Assembly (NCBI GenBank): GCA_027382625.1
Contig: JAJKFJ010021579.1
Location: 1 to 64,000, forward strand
Source: Tetmemena sp. SeJ-2015
Lineage: Eukaryota; Ciliophora; Spirotrichea; Sporadotrichida; Oxytrichidae
Reading direction: 5' to 3'
DNA length: 64,000 nt
The position numbers and the translations under genes are program-made. Below the pieces are notes generated by a model that made no database searches, had not been told where the DNA came from, and was given only the letters and a program-made list of their open reading frames with translations. Positions 23,491-35,413 of this stretch are shown one piece after another. Numbering within the stretch: the stretch's first letter is position 1; each line of letters opens with the position of its first letter.

Positions 23491-24976
23491 ATGCAACCAA
23501 CCTAGCTAAGAAACAAGTTAAACTTAGCAAACACAAGCTAAAACTAAATGTTGGAACAGCAACCAAGACAAGATGCTGTGGTGCACTAATTGCAAGGGAG
23601 GAGCTCTTGAACTTGACTCGGGCAGAGATCTCTGTGCTTTAAATTGTCAAGCCAAGAGTTGAGAAGTCGGTTGGCGTTTTAAACTATCGCTGCTCCTCTT
23701 GTTGCTGCTCCAAGATCATGAGGAGAAGAAACTTTTTGAATGCGAGTAACTGTCAACGACAGTTCGAATATCTCAGAGCCTCAAGCGGCACATCAAGGAA
23801 GTCCACTCAGCTGGCAAACCTAAAGATCTATATAAAGCATTAGAAAGTGGACGGTCGCTATCCTTGCTCACTTGTTGAGCAGTACATTCTCTCCTCTGCT
23901 TTCCTCAAAAACACATGGAGAAAGAAAGCACATGGCTTGAGTTCGTAATTGAGGCATAAAGAAAACTTTAAAGATGGTGCCAGCTAAGAGGCAAGCAGAT
24001 CTTGAAAGGTTCATATAAGAGAGCAAGAGGAGAAGAAGAGGAAGATTGCGTTCATGAATCAGAAGCCTTAGTGTAATGGTGTCAGTAAAGTTTCAGCTAG
24101 CTCAAAGCAAGACTCCATGCTTGAGAGTTGTAACTTGGAGGAGTGTGTTCAAAATTACCTCCACCTTGCTGATGCGAAGCGAAGAGACACCATCATACAA
24201 TAAGAGTATGCTATCATAATCTTCCCTTACGAATACTTGTAAAGAAGGAAGAGAGAGGTTTTGAGTTCGCGAACGAACTTGACAGTGTTGAGAGAAGCGA
24301 GGAGCAAAAACTTGAGCTAGTACGTTCTTCATCTTGCCTGGTGTTCTTATCCATCATGATTACATCGCCATTCCCCTTCCTAAATGGAAGCACACTAAGA
24401 GATTTTCTCAGCACGAGGCGCAACAAGTAAACCCCAAAACCCCAATTATCAACTGACCTCGTTAGAGGAGTGAGGGAGTTGCATGAGTTGGGATTCGTGC
24501 ACAGAGATCTCAAGCCAGGGAACATCATGATAAACTTTGAACCATCAGAGCAGCTCTCATAAGACTTCAAGAGTTTAAGAAGAGAAACATTGAGGAAGCA
24601 TCGGTGCAAGGAACTCCTGCCTACTTCCCATAGAGACAGACCTTGGCTCAACGGTTCAGTGGCAGTGGGACATTTGGTACTATAGTTTGCAATCAAACCT
24701 TGAAATGCGAAATGAAACCAAGGAATAACTACTAGTGTGAAAGTTGAGATGATGCATATAATTCGCAACAAGACATTATAATAGACAAGGTATCAGAACC
24801 TTTGGAAAAGTTAGTAAACAAAGTAATATCAAGCAACCTATGAAACCTAACACATCAGTTATCTGAGATAGAGGAAGCACTTAAAGGTATAAAATCAAGA
24901 GAATATGAGACAGACGTCAAGGTCACCTTCCTAGAAGACTTTAGATTGCCTTGTTTAGGGTTAAAATTTAGTCATG
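23491..24976 (+). pseudogene. TBE zinc-finger/protein-kinase gene (57-kDa ORF), frame-disrupted
   Basis: ATG at 23,491 starts the same zinc-finger protein as the intact ORF at 12,059, with C2H2 fingers at about 23,735-23,920, but single-base insertions and deletions break the frame repeatedly. The C-terminal half is a protein kinase. A catalytic loop VHRDLKPGNIMIN is at 24,497-24,535 and an activation-segment-like SVQGTPAYFPQR is at about 24,600-24,640. The upstream VRGVRELHELGF helix fits subdomain VIa. The block E leader precedes it at 23,390-23,490. The combination of DNA-binding fingers and a kinase is the known architecture of this TBE gene. Its role in transposition is not established. 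Confidence 0.75.
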
Positions 24977-25050
24977 ATTATAAGTATTAATAAAGAAATT
25001 AATTATACACAACTTATTTTCACTTTCTTATCATATTATGGGGTTTTGGC
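24973..25050 (-). repeat. TBE right terminal inverted repeat
   Basis: This is the inverted copy of the left end, finishing in TATTATGGGGTTTTGG. A third copy of the same terminus lies at 16,813-16,900. Confidence 0.85.
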
Positions 25051-25055
25051 GTTTT

Positions 25056-25560
25056 AATTAGGCACTGCTCAAATTTTCTCTGAGGGCTTTCTGGTTTTGT
25101 ACTTCGTTGGCTGGTGAGTGAGTGCTTAAATGAGTCAAGGGATAATGAGATCCAAAGCCCTGGGGAAGAGTGGTTTGAGCTGGCTTTACTGGAAGAGATA
25201 GTCAAGGTTGAAGTGGTCACAAATCAACCCTATTAAGTCTTTTACGCGTGGAGAATGAGATCTATGACAAACACTCTTTCATGCATCTGGATTTTGGACC
25301 GATGCGACCTGATTTATTTAATCCTTATTTTGGAAGGTAGCAGAAAATGAGGACTTCTGCTCAGAGTGTAAGGTGGTCGTGGTACCACTTGTTTAATTTC
25401 ACTATTCGACTGGTTGGTTCGTGGGCGTCAGATAATTCGTCATAGCAATATCATTTACGTCCCGACCTATCTTATTTATGTCGGGGGCCGTTTAATTCAC
25501 TTAAATATTATTATTCTTTTATCATTGCCTCAACACCTCTCTGCAACGAGATATAATGCA
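25056..25560 (+). other. unrecognised ORF remnant beside the TBE
   Basis: A + frame at about 25,110-25,345 is open with the ciliate code (ECLNESRDNEIQSPGEEWFE, LALLEEIVKVEVVTNQPYQV) up to a TGA. The composition is more coding-like than the repeat units. A hairpin (CCGACC ... TCGGGGG, about 25,470-25,490) follows. The origin is unclear. Confidence 0.3.
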
Positions 25561-27032
25561 CACAATCTTTAAATTTTTCATGAACTAACTGAATACACAT
25601 TGTGTCGCTTATAACTCCTTGCTGTGCTCTCCTACATAAAAGTTGCAAGGATATAACGTTATTAGAATTCCATGCTGAGTAAAATGATATAATAATTATT
25701 TAAAAAGGACACACTATAATTGTCATTATTTGTTCCATTTTAATATATAAATTAATTTCATTTTCCATTATATTCTCAGCTAAAACTTCATAAAGAGAAC
25801 TTCTTTATTGTTGCAAAAGTTAATAATATTAAAAGTGCCCATCCAAATATATTTTAAAACTTTAATGAAAATATTTTAGAGCTTATTTCTGTTTTTAAAC
25901 AAATTTTAAGAGTTGTAATATATACGAAATTTGAAATTAGCTAAAAATAAATCTATAATAAAACTGCGGAATCCCATATCTAGTGTATAATTTTGCCCTT
26001 TTTCCTAAAATCTTATTTATTAAACAAAAATTCTTTATTTGCCTTTAGTTTTTGTAATTTGAATTAAATATTTTTATTTATAACATTTTCATTTACTTTT
26101 TTGCAATAATTTTGAAGATAACAGAAAGATTTATTGACTATATAGTGCAAATCGTAGTCTCTTTAAGCACCCATATTTTATAGGACGTCTATATATCTTA
26201 AATGATATGCCATCACAAATCTGGATTCTTTTGTAAGAAAACCATCATCAGAGAGTGGAGATCGAAAAGAAGATTTTCTGGGGTCATGTTAACTAAAAAA
26301 TTCTCTTATAGACTTTGCATCTTAAAACTTATTTATGAGAAAAGTAGTGCTTATGAAGGGAGTATTCAAAATATATAGCAGTTATTCCTCCATAAATATG
26401 TACTTGTCAAGGATTAAAATTAAAAATTTGATATTTTATAATTGATTTCTCTACACCCGTAAAACTGAATCATTTTCTTTCTTTGGTATTACTTACAACT
26501 TATTAGAAAATCTAATTTTAAATTATATAATTGGAAATTAAAATGACAAGTATAAATTTATGTCCTTGAACTTTCATAAGATATTTCGAATCAAATTTAG
26601 TAGTCTATGAATTCTGATATTGAGTTTGAATGAAGTATTTGCATTATTTCATATACTGAGAGTTTGTTTGAGAAACTTTTAGAATAAGTTTAAATAATTA
26701 TAATTAGATCTGATGCAAGCTGTAGATGGAAAGTTCAATCTATTATTTCACAATTAAAAAATAAAAATCATCATTTTATATTTCCACCATTCATATTTAT
26801 CTAGAAAAATTTAAAAATTTTTTTTTTATTTAAAAAAAAATTTTTTAAAAAATTTAATTTACTTTTTTAAATCGGGCTAAAATTTTTTTTAATATTTTAA
26901 AAATTTAATTTTCCCAGTAAAATTAATTTATTTTATATAATTTTGGAAAAGAAAAGAAATCTACTGGGAATTAAATTTTTTTAAGGGGGGGTTAAAATAT
27001 TTTGATATAGATTGATTTAAAAGTTTTTTTTT
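25561..27032 (-). repeat. tandem repeat unit 5 (continued): spacer, blocks C and D
   Basis: Matches 10,440-11,120, with C at about 26,100-26,300 and D at about 26,350-26,470. A low-complexity A/T tract with long homopolymers occupies about 26,810-27,030. Confidence 0.55.
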
Positions 27033-29192
27033 TAAATACAAGTTCGTTGAGTGGCGGTTGACTCTAGCTGAATGTCTTTTGGAATGGCGTGGCGGGAATG
27101 CTGGGCGTTGGAAATAATTTGTTCTATTCTAGTTTAATTTATTGGGAAAATGAAAAATATTTAAAAGTACCCTTCGTTAAATTAAAACATCAAATTTCAA
27201 AAATAAGTCTCGAATATGGAATATTCAATCTTTGAATACTGGAATATTCTAGGGCAAGAAACAATCAGAATCAGGCCAGGAATACTTAAAAAATGTCCAT
27301 AATTAGGGTGTAGAAATATTCCAATAGTCTAAAGTGATTAGACTCGGAAGTGAGATATTTAAAAGAGAGTGTAAATATTAAATTATTGTTTAAATATAAA
27401 TTACTCTAGAAAATGAAATACAGTTCGCAATCCAAAAAAATAATAAGTAAGCCATAAAAGAACACAAAAAGAAAGATCCTAAGTCCTACCACAGTAAGAA
27501 GGCCTTCTTCAATCAGCTTAGTTTGGCCCTGACTCCACTCCAGACTAAGCTTAGTAACTTCAAAATCAGCTATAGAACTAATTTGAAGAGATTGAGCAGA
27601 CCCCGATTTTTAACCACTCAAAAAGCAGAGTTTGGTGTTTCTTCTAAAAAAGAGCTCTTTGGGCAAAACAAGAAAATTTTTTAATTTAACTACCAGGTAG
27701 AATGTATTTGGATGAATAGTTTCAGCCTCAGCAATCTTTCGAAAGCAATTAAGTAAAATGGCCCAGCCAAAATGCTTGTGGGAACTGCAGAGCGCATTAA
27801 AAAGGAGCTTGAGTGCAAATAGAAGAGTCAAGCTATCGAGGTTAAAAAATATAGCAGAGGATGAAAAGGAAAGCGATTAGATTTGCCAACAAGTAATTCA
27901 GCTCATTTGAGAAGGCAAGTCTTCAGTTAAAAGGACTTTTTAAATAGAAATATGGGCGATTCTGTCACGAGTGAGATGCTGAGTGACCGCAAAGGAAGTT
28001 AGAAAGATTATTCAGGCTCTTTAAAAACGCAGGTGTCATCAACCAACAAAATTGACCACATGAGCAGTTTGTTATGTATTTAGAAAGTATAAGATTGGAT
28101 CCTGCCAGAAAAGCAACAGCCAAATATGTTTCGGATGAAGTGATCCGCCAATTCAAGCTTAGAGATGAGTTTGATGCCATTTACGACATCATCATCTTGC
28201 AGAGTGATCCAAAACAAATTTGTCTGGCTTCACGGCCTCATTGGGATTGGCAAAAGTTCCCTAGCAAGACTCCTTGAATAGATCTTCTAGTCAGAGATAT
28301 AAGAGGAAGTGGATGACAATTTATGCCTGGATTAGAAATAGAAGGGAATACTTCCCACTCTGGTCATATTGGACGTATTCAACTACCCGATCTTCTTCCG
28401 AAAAAGAGCATGGCAAAGATGAAGCGGTTACTCCAGGCCTCAGGATTTGTACTGAATGTGAAGCTCAAGGAAGCTGGCAAGGGATTTATGGGCTGCTCTA
28501 TTTTTATCACCTCAATAAGACACCTTTGAGATATATGAGTGAACTGGACAGAGGTGCTTTCTTGGCTATAGTAAGATTTGTGAGATGCACAGAAGCAAGA
28601 CCTACATCCAGAAGACTTTCCCTTTGAACGCAGATTAATTCGCACTATACTTTGAGCAGAGACTTATTGAGGATGGGAGGATCATGGCTGGTGTAGGAAA
28701 AGAAATTGATGGGCTCATAGACACCTGCACACAAGATTACACGCTCATTGACAAAAGAAACTTCTTATGCAATCAATGAGAATGTTGATCACTAAAGCCA
28801 AAAAGTATCTCCCTAGTAATTTATTAAGTTATTTAATATTTACACTCTCTTTTAAATATATCACTTCCGAGTCTAATCACTTTAGACTATTGGAATATTT
28901 CTACACCCTAATTATGGACATTTTTTAAGTATTCCTAGCCTGATTCTGATTGTTTCTTGCCACTAGAATATTCCAGTATTCAAAGATTAGAATATTCCGA
29001 TATTCGAGACTTATTATTTGTTAATTTGATGTTTGTAATTTACGAAGGCGTACTTTTAAATACTTCTCATTTTCCCAATAAAATTCAAACCTAGAATAGA
29101 ACAAATTATTTCCAATCGCCCAGCATTCCCAGCCACGCCATTCCAAAAGACATTCAGCTAGAGTCAACCGCCACTCAACGACTTGTATTTTT
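27033..29192. mobile_element. 2.16 kb element with ~360-bp inverted repeats and a helicase/Rep-like ORF
   Basis: Positions 27,033 to about 27,388 reappear as reverse complement at about 28,830-29,192, with shared landmarks such as CGTTGAGTGGCGGTTGACTC and GAATATTCTAG. The interior carries one + strand gene. The structure of long inverted repeats around a replication-type ATPase differs from the DDE elements nearby. It is inserted between units 5 and 6 of the tandem array. Confidence 0.75.
27413..28779 (+). CDS. P-loop ATPase, probably an SF3-helicase/Rep-like replication protein (frame-disrupted)
   Basis: The locus runs from ATG at 27,413 to TGA at 28,777-28,779 with TAA/TAG as Gln, but at least three frame changes are needed. 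The N-terminal part (about 27,480-27,830) includes FQFNYQVECIWMNSFSLSNL and GPAKMLVGTAERIKKEL, which is weakly like the HxQ and YxxK regions of HUH Rep endonucleases, with the first His as Asn. The central part has a clear Walker A, WLHGLIGIGKSSLARLLEQ (about 28,228-28,284), a Walker B-like TLVILDVFNYP (about 28,355-28,390), and a motif C-like KGFMGCSIFITSI (about 28,480-28,520). This order fits superfamily 3 helicases of Rep proteins. The C-terminal part ends FEQRLIEDGRIM ... FLCNQ. The P-loop is secure. The Rep assignment is an inference. It is likely the replication or mobility gene of its element. Confidence 0.5.
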
Positions 29193-29944
29193 AAAAATTG
29201 CGAAATCAATGCTATATCTTATATATTAATAGGTCTTTAAAGACATATTTTTTAATCACTTCAATAAGGGAATTAAAAACTCTATTAATAATTAAATTTG
29301 ATTTCTTGATTTTGAATGCCGAGTTGATAAGATTCGAATTGTAAATTAATTATTTTTTACTTAGCCAGTAGAAGTTAAATCAAAAATTAATAAAATAAGG
29401 AGCAATTATTCTAAGTCTTCGTGTTATAAGAAAGATGAAGAACATCATTACACACATCTTATGAACTCTGATGTACTTTTGAGTGCCCCAGGCAACAGAA
29501 TACATAATATAGATTAGAATTTAATTAAGTAGATGATTGGTAAAAATAATAAGTCAGGGTCTGGAAACATAGTAGTAGTTAAATTAGCAAATTCACCTCC
29601 TATCTGCAGCTTGTTCGATAGTCAATCAAAATTTCATATGAGTTTCTACTTTAATTATCTTCAAAGCGCTTCTCTGCAGCGAGATATGTTAATAGCACTC
29701 CTCAAAATTACTTGTATGGCTTGTAAATCTGGACTGAGCTTTCTCAAATTTATGATGTAAGGAAATAAAGCTCTTAGAAATTCATTGCTGTATTGAAAGT
29801 TGCAATAATTATTCTAATAGAGATAATAAAACTCCCGTTCGTTAAATAAAATTTAATTTAATAGCTAATATAACTCTCTTTTTAATTAAATAATTAAATT
29901 CTAAGCTATAATAAGTAACTCCAAATTTAAAATTAGAAATTAAG

Positions 29945-30190
29945 ATGGTAAACACTTAGCAAAGAAACAAGAGCAATCTTTACTCGAGAAACCAAAGGAG
30001 GAGACGAAATTACTTAAAGCAAGAAATTTTAATTACAGTTCGAATATTCTAACATATAAAATAAGTCGTCCATTTAGGAAACCTAATATCTATTTGAAGT
30101 ATAAGAAAATGGATGGTATATCATTGCTAAACTTTTGAGAGGAGATATATCTTCTTTCTTTAAGAAACACACTTGAATTGCTTAAGCAAC
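29945..30190 (+). pseudogene. degenerate zinc-finger ORF of unit 6
   Basis: Starts like the intact copy (ATGGTAAACACTTAGCAAAG at 29,945, compare 12,059) and ends with the AAGAAACACACTTG terminus. The cysteine-containing finger core is mostly lost, so it is a relic. Confidence 0.45.
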
Positions 30191-30363
30191 AAAATTTTAC
30201 ATATTTCTAGAATAAGTACTATTGGATAATTTGTTCAAAATTAGTTATATTCTAAGGGATAAAATTTATCTTTATGATTAAATGAGATAATTTAGAATTT
30301 AACTAGAATAATTTTTGAATTAAAAACTTAATCTCATTTATTTAAATTGACCATCCTTGATAC

Positions 30364-30850
30364 TCACCTTTATTACATATTTAATTTTAATAGAATGATA
30401 TGATCAAGAGTTGCCATCTCACTTTAAAATAATTACTATAAAATTTTAAATTATTAATTATTATCTCTATTTGCTCCATTTTAAGAAAAGTATAATTTAG
30501 AATCTTCTTTCATCTCTAATTTTGGTCCAAAAGCAATTATTTCATCAGCTATTGCTAACTAGGATCTTATAATTCTAATAGCCTGTTGGAAACTATTCCT
30601 TGTTTAGTTTTCTTTTTTGGCTTTCTTTTCAAATTTGCGCATCAACGATAAATCTGTAACTGCCTCTATTTCATATTGACTGGCTAAATTAATACAGTCG
30701 CTTTGATAGTTGAAGTCATTTTGGAACCAATTAAAATTTTAGTAAGGATAATTTATTTCTACTTTAACTGAGGATTCCAAATATTTTTGACGCAAAGGTA
30801 ACGAGCCTTCCGCTCCAAGGCACTAAAATATCTCCAAATCAAAATTATTT
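30364..30850 (-). pseudogene. minus-strand repeat-unit gene, C-terminal block with TGA stop (unit 6)
   Basis: This is the best preserved 3' end of the repeat-unit gene. Read from about 30,850 downwards it gives LRQKYLESSVKVEINYPYQN, NWFQNDFNYQSD, SQYEIEAVTDLSLMRKFEKK, FQQAIRIIRSQ, AFGPKLEMKEDSKLYF and FQSEMATLDHIILLKLNMQQ. It ends at TGA (30,364-30,366). The frame uses many TAA/TAG codons as Gln. It converges on the zinc-finger remnant, tail to tail, as in the other units. Conservation of this peptide across six copies, despite divergence of the spacers, argues for past coding selection. No known domain is evident. Confidence 0.5.
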
Positions 30851-32114
30851 TTAAATTATTTTATGTTAAAATTTAGCTATATGGGTAATAATTTAATACA
30901 TAATAATGTGAAAATTGTTTGCAAGTACAACTGATTTTAATTACAAGTCTGAAATGTCAAAGTTTAGAAAATAAATTAAAAAAATAATAATGGATTGGTC
31001 AATGTGCATCAATTTGCCATTTATCATTGCTCCAAAATTACTTCGAATGATAGCATTCAACATATTGGGGAAAACAATTTCATATATACTGAACATTAGA
31101 GAGCTGAAAGTTCAATCTAGATAATCTAATAATTTTTAGCCAATCAGATAAATGGTTTCAGAAACTCTTTTAATAGAAGAATAATAAAATCGCCAATGCA
31201 GTTATACTTCTATCTGTAAAATGCAAAACATACTTTGCAAAATAAAGGGCTCTAAATATTTTTCTTTCTCTATTTCCCTTGAATAACGTTTGTATTTAAG
31301 CTATTCTTCTACTAATCAGTTGTATTTGAAAACAATTTTCATATTATTTTGTAATAAGTTCTTGCCTATAATAATTAGTAATATAGAATAGAATTTTGAA
31401 TTATATTTTTCAAAATAAAAAATAAAATCCTTCTTTCAACTTTACTTCCCTTCTTTAAATAGAAAGAAAATCATTACATCTTTTATTTTTGCTTATGTCC
31501 AAAATAGTTTAAAATAAGAATACTCGCATAATTTTTAAATTGATCTGAATTTGTCATTGATTATAACAATAAATGAAACGCCTCCAATGATGATTTAAGA
31601 GTTATCATAGACTATATATATTTTATCATCTCAACCTCCTATTAAATTGATACTTTCAATATTTTAATTATAATATTTCGAGCATCACATTTTTTAAATA
31701 TATAATTTGACTCGCAATTTTTTGTTGTTTTAATTATTGGAAGTTTTAACACAGTTTTGAAAAATTAAAAACCTTTAAAAAATGAGGAAAATTTGAAGGG
31801 TAAAAAACATTTCGATTATTTTAAAGATTTTAAAAACCCAAAGTAGAATAAAAGGATTCTTAAAGAAGTTATTAAACGGGCAAGGGTAGATAAAATAAGG
31901 GGAAATCTATAAGTTTTTTATTAATTTTTTTTTGAAAGTCCTCTGAAAATCTTTCTTATAAACTCTTCATTTACGAAGGTATTAATGAGGACAGTAGTGC
32001 TTACTAAAGGCGTATTCAAAATTTCTAACAGTTAATCCTCCATAAAAGAGTACTTGTCAAAGATTTAAAATAAAAATAAGGTTGTTTAATAATTGATATC
32101 TCTTTATTAAATTA

Positions 32115-32790
32115 ATAAATTATAAAGTTAAAATCTAGGACTCGCGATGTGGCACTAAAGTCGGCTTGGCTGGGGTAGAGGGAGCTTAGCCAGCCATAAC
32201 TCTCTGCTTTGGTTGTTTAATCCCTATGAGTTCTTAAACGGAGGTGGGATCGTGGTGTTCCTCCACCCAAGTTGAGACCCATGATTCTCTATCATTGTAT
32301 TTGCTTATCCTTACATAGGATAATAACTTCGGTTTCTTAACTAGTACTGAATAAGTGCTGAAATTGATTATTATATTTATTCCTCAAATTTTACTTTACT
32401 TTATATTTCCTTTATCCACCCCTCAAAGAGTGTAGAGTTAATGCGATTGATATCGCCTAGGGAGGAGTTAGTTAGCTTGATAAGTGGAATACTCACTTTC
32501 ATGGCTGGAGGCAATAAATTCGTGCAAAATCACAAACAACTATAAAACACCAACAGAACGATTATACATACTACAGAGTAAGGGAGGAGGTTCTGTTCCT
32601 CACTGGCTTTATAGACAACCGAGATTTTTTGGTAGGTGAAATCCAGGACCCTAATTTATCAGCGGAACATCAGCGAGAGTCTTTACTACTAAATAAGGTG
32701 CGCCAAAAGGTCCAACTGTGACTTATGACGCCACGATAGCCCTTGGGCTTCTATGTGGTTGGAAAGCCTATGTGTGAGCTTTATAAGTAT
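32115..32790. other. GC-richer insertion after unit 6, unrecognised
   Basis: This segment is absent from equivalent positions of other units. About 32,310-32,415 is homologous to the reverse complement of about 16,600-16,715. It contains a hairpin-forming stretch (GGAGGTGGGATCG ... CCTCCACCC, about 32,240-32,272). A frame without TGA exists but has no recognisable composition. It could be a structured RNA-derived or short interspersed element. I cannot decide. Confidence 0.25.
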
Positions 32791-33460
32791 TAAAATTATC
32801 ATATATATAATAATATAAATGGTATTAAAATAAATGCTTACAATATTTCTCTTTTTTAGTGAGACAGAATCATTGTTTTACTAAGATATAACTTAAAACT
32901 TATTTGAACTAGTATAAAATTTTAAATTAAAAATCCTAAAATTTAAAAAAATTTTTCCAAATTTTATAAAAGGTTATAAAAAAATATTCCCAAATTATAG
33001 TTTTTTTTTAAAAATCCCCCTTAAATTAAATAAAATTATTTTAATTTTAAACAAAAATTCCCGAAATCTTTTGAAGAAAATAGTTGCTTAGCCCCTTTTT
33101 TTATTTAATACTAAAAAATTAAAAATTATTTTTAAATTAAAAAAAAAATTTTTTAAAAAAATAATTTAAAATTTTAAATTTTAAATTTAAAAAATTTTTT
33201 TTTTTTTTTATAACTCTTAAAATTAAAAATTGTTTTTTGAAAAATTTTAAAAAAAAACCCATATATAATTTTCTAAACAAAAAAGAATTCTCTAAAATTT
33301 AAGTTTTCCATTTTATTGTACATATTTATCATATTTTTATAAGACATAGAAATTAAAATATGGTCACTTTCCATCTTATTTCAAATTGGGAAGATATCTT
33401 TTTTTTTTAATTTTAAAATATGAAAGACATTATATCAAATCCACGTTTATAAGTTTGCAG
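32791..33460. other. A/T homopolymer-rich tract, no gene
   Basis: About 32,900-33,300 consists almost entirely of A and T runs (a T13 run near 33,200) and looks like an inflated version of normal AT-rich spacer. Low sequence quality is likely here. Confidence 0.4.
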
Positions 33461-35130
33461 TTAATAAAATATTACTAGTCGCAGTATTATCTCGGTTTAA
33501 ATTAATTCATAGCTGCATAATAAGATAAAGATTAAGAATACCATGAAATCTTTTGCACTATAATATTCTCGTGAGTGCTCGAGGCATCAGTATACATAAT
33601 AATGAATACACTCGTTGAAATTCCTCTCTTTCAAAAAGTTTTTACATTAATCTCTAGAGCAGCAGCAAGAGATAATTCTATAATTTAAATTGTCGACGGC
33701 TTCTCAACGCATGATTTAAAGCTCCGATTACTTGGTTGTACTAGTTACTTTTCCTTAATTGATTAAAAAAAATTCAAATTTTAAAATTATCAATATCCTC
33801 TGAGCCTCAAGTGTCACATCAAGGAAGTACACTTTAAACCTCAGTTCTTTATTAAGCATTAGAAAGCGGAAGATAGCTATCCTTTCTTACGAGTAGACGA
33901 TTTCTGTTCTACTTAATCAATACAGATGAGTTGATTAAACTATAAAGGATTGCATCTTTAGAATTTTGGAATTTTTTTACTTACACTTAATTATTTATAT
34001 AATAAGAGGAACAATTTATCTTTAATAAAATGATATGATTTATCTATTTCATCTAGAATAGATTTTTAAATTTAAATATTAGATGTCAAGAGTTGCCATA
34101 TCAATATAAAATAATGAATAAAAACTTTAAATAATAAAATTGAATTCTCTATTTACTTCACATTTAAAAAAAGAATTATTTAGAATCTTCTAGAATATCA
34201 ATTTTAGGTCCAAAAGCACTTGTTTAATCTGTTAATCCTAACTAATATTTTAATATTCTGATAGCCTGTTGGAAACTTCTCCTAGTTTTGTTTTCTTTTT
34301 TGGCTTTCTTTTCAAATTTGCGCATCAATGATAAATCTTTGACTGCCTCTATTTCATACTGGCTAATTTAATTTATACAGTCACTTTAATAGTAGAAGTC
34401 ATTTTGGAACCAATTAAAATTTTAATAAGGATCATCTATTTCTATTTTTACTGAGGCTTCCAAATATTATTGACGCAAGGGTAACGAGCCTTCCGCTCCA
34501 AGGCACTAAAATATCTCAAAAATTAAAATTATTTAAAATTCCTTAATTAAAAATGACCTTTTATTTTTCATTCTATGAAAATTAGTTTAAAATGAGAATG
34601 AAGATATTATTTGTTAATAATTTGAAATATAAATTAATTATAATGATAACTGAAACGCTTCTAATTATGATTTAAGAGTTATCATAGATCCTATATATTT
34701 TACCATCTCCAAGTCCTATTGCATAATAACTTTTAATATTTTATTTAAAATATTACGAGCATCAATTTTTTGTATTATATAATTAAAATTGCAATAATTT
34801 GCTGATTTGATTATTAAGCTGTTTTTTATGATTTAACCATAATATATTATCTAAAACTAACAAGTATATATTTATTGGGGCAATAATTGGCAAGATAAGA
34901 GAAAGATTTCTTGACTATATTGTGTAAACAGCTATCTCTTTAATCACCCATATACAAAAGCTATTAGATGTCTTCAAAGTGATATGAAATAAGTCTTCCC
35001 ATATCCACAGATAGAATGGAATTATCAGTAAGTGGGAATCTAAAAGTTTACTCGCTGATACTGACATTAGATGCTTTAAAAATTGCTGTGAAAAGGGATC
35101 TTATTGACTCTTCAGTAGCAAAGTGATTAT
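33461..35130. repeat. tandem repeat unit 7: blocks E, Z remnant, A, B, C
   Basis: E is at about 33,530-33,600 (TTTTGCACTATAATATTCTCG). The zinc-finger remnant is at about 33,600-33,930 and still contains the CTCAAG...CACATCAAGGAAGT region. A is at 34,085-34,545, B at about 34,660-34,730 and C at about 34,880-35,110. Block A on the minus strand ends in an early TGA after SAFGPKIDILEDSK. Confidence 0.6.
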
Positions 35131-35363
35131 TTAGTAAAGTAGTATTAAACGTTTATCTTTTTATTTTTGAAATTGTAGAAATATAATCAATTTTTTATTA
35201 GTTAACGAATAATTATTAAATTTATTATACTAGAGAATTTAATGCAAAATAGTCGGTTGTAGGAAACTGATCTAGAAGAGATCAACTTTAAAAAAGTGAT
35301 TTATAATATATAGCTGTTTAAATAATATGATGTTTTTAATTTTTTAATGGTGGGCTCATTAAT

Positions 35364-35387
35364 ATGCAAATCTTCGTGAAGACCCTT
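35364..35387 (+). other. ubiquitin N-terminus fragment (8 codons)
   Basis: ATG CAA ATC TTC GTG AAG ACC CTT encodes MQIFVKTL, the exact first eight residues of ubiquitin, with GC-richer codons unlike the flanks. The next bases (CGTTTAGTTAG) leave the ubiquitin sequence at once. A second ubiquitin-like piece lies 230 bp away on the other strand. Taken together they may be tiny germline gene segments or debris. Confidence 0.4.
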
Positions 35388-35413
35388 CGTTTAGTTAGTT
35401 CTGCTGATAGTCT

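Larger units (their letters stand above)
20975..25050 (+). mobile_element. near full-length TBE (telomere-bearing element) transposon
   Basis: The left end starts CAAAACCCC at 20,975 and the right end finishes GGGGTTTTGG at 25,040-25,049, recalling the C4A4 telomeres of hypotrichs. About 76 bp at the two ends are inverted copies of each other. The length of about 4.08 kb agrees with TBE elements. The gene set also agrees: a DDE transposase (+), a small ORF (-), and a zinc-finger plus protein-kinase gene (+). All three genes carry single-base frame changes in this sequence. TBE elements are removed from the somatic genome, so their presence marks this DNA as germline. It is inserted between blocks B and C of repeat unit 5. 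Confidence 0.88.
29193..32114. repeat. tandem repeat unit 6: blocks E, Z remnant, A, B, C, D
   Basis: Block E is at about 29,430-29,510. A short open frame (29,533-29,760) is not conserved in the other units. The zinc-finger remnant is at about 29,945-30,190. A is at 30,395-30,850, B at about 31,590-31,650, C at about 31,740-31,975 and D at about 32,005-32,110. Confidence 0.6.

Noticed and set aside
20975..25050. Telomere-like C4A4 sequence taken as real chromosome ends
   Set aside because: Only one to two degenerate repeats are present, and they sit exactly at the TBE inverted-repeat termini.
28379..28645. Minus-strand ORF inside the Rep-like element
   Set aside because: It overlaps the helicase motifs on the + strand and has no recognisable composition of its own.
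29533..29760. 75-codon + strand ORF in unit 6
   Set aside because: The frame is not conserved in the other repeat units and has no motif. Chance ORF more likely.
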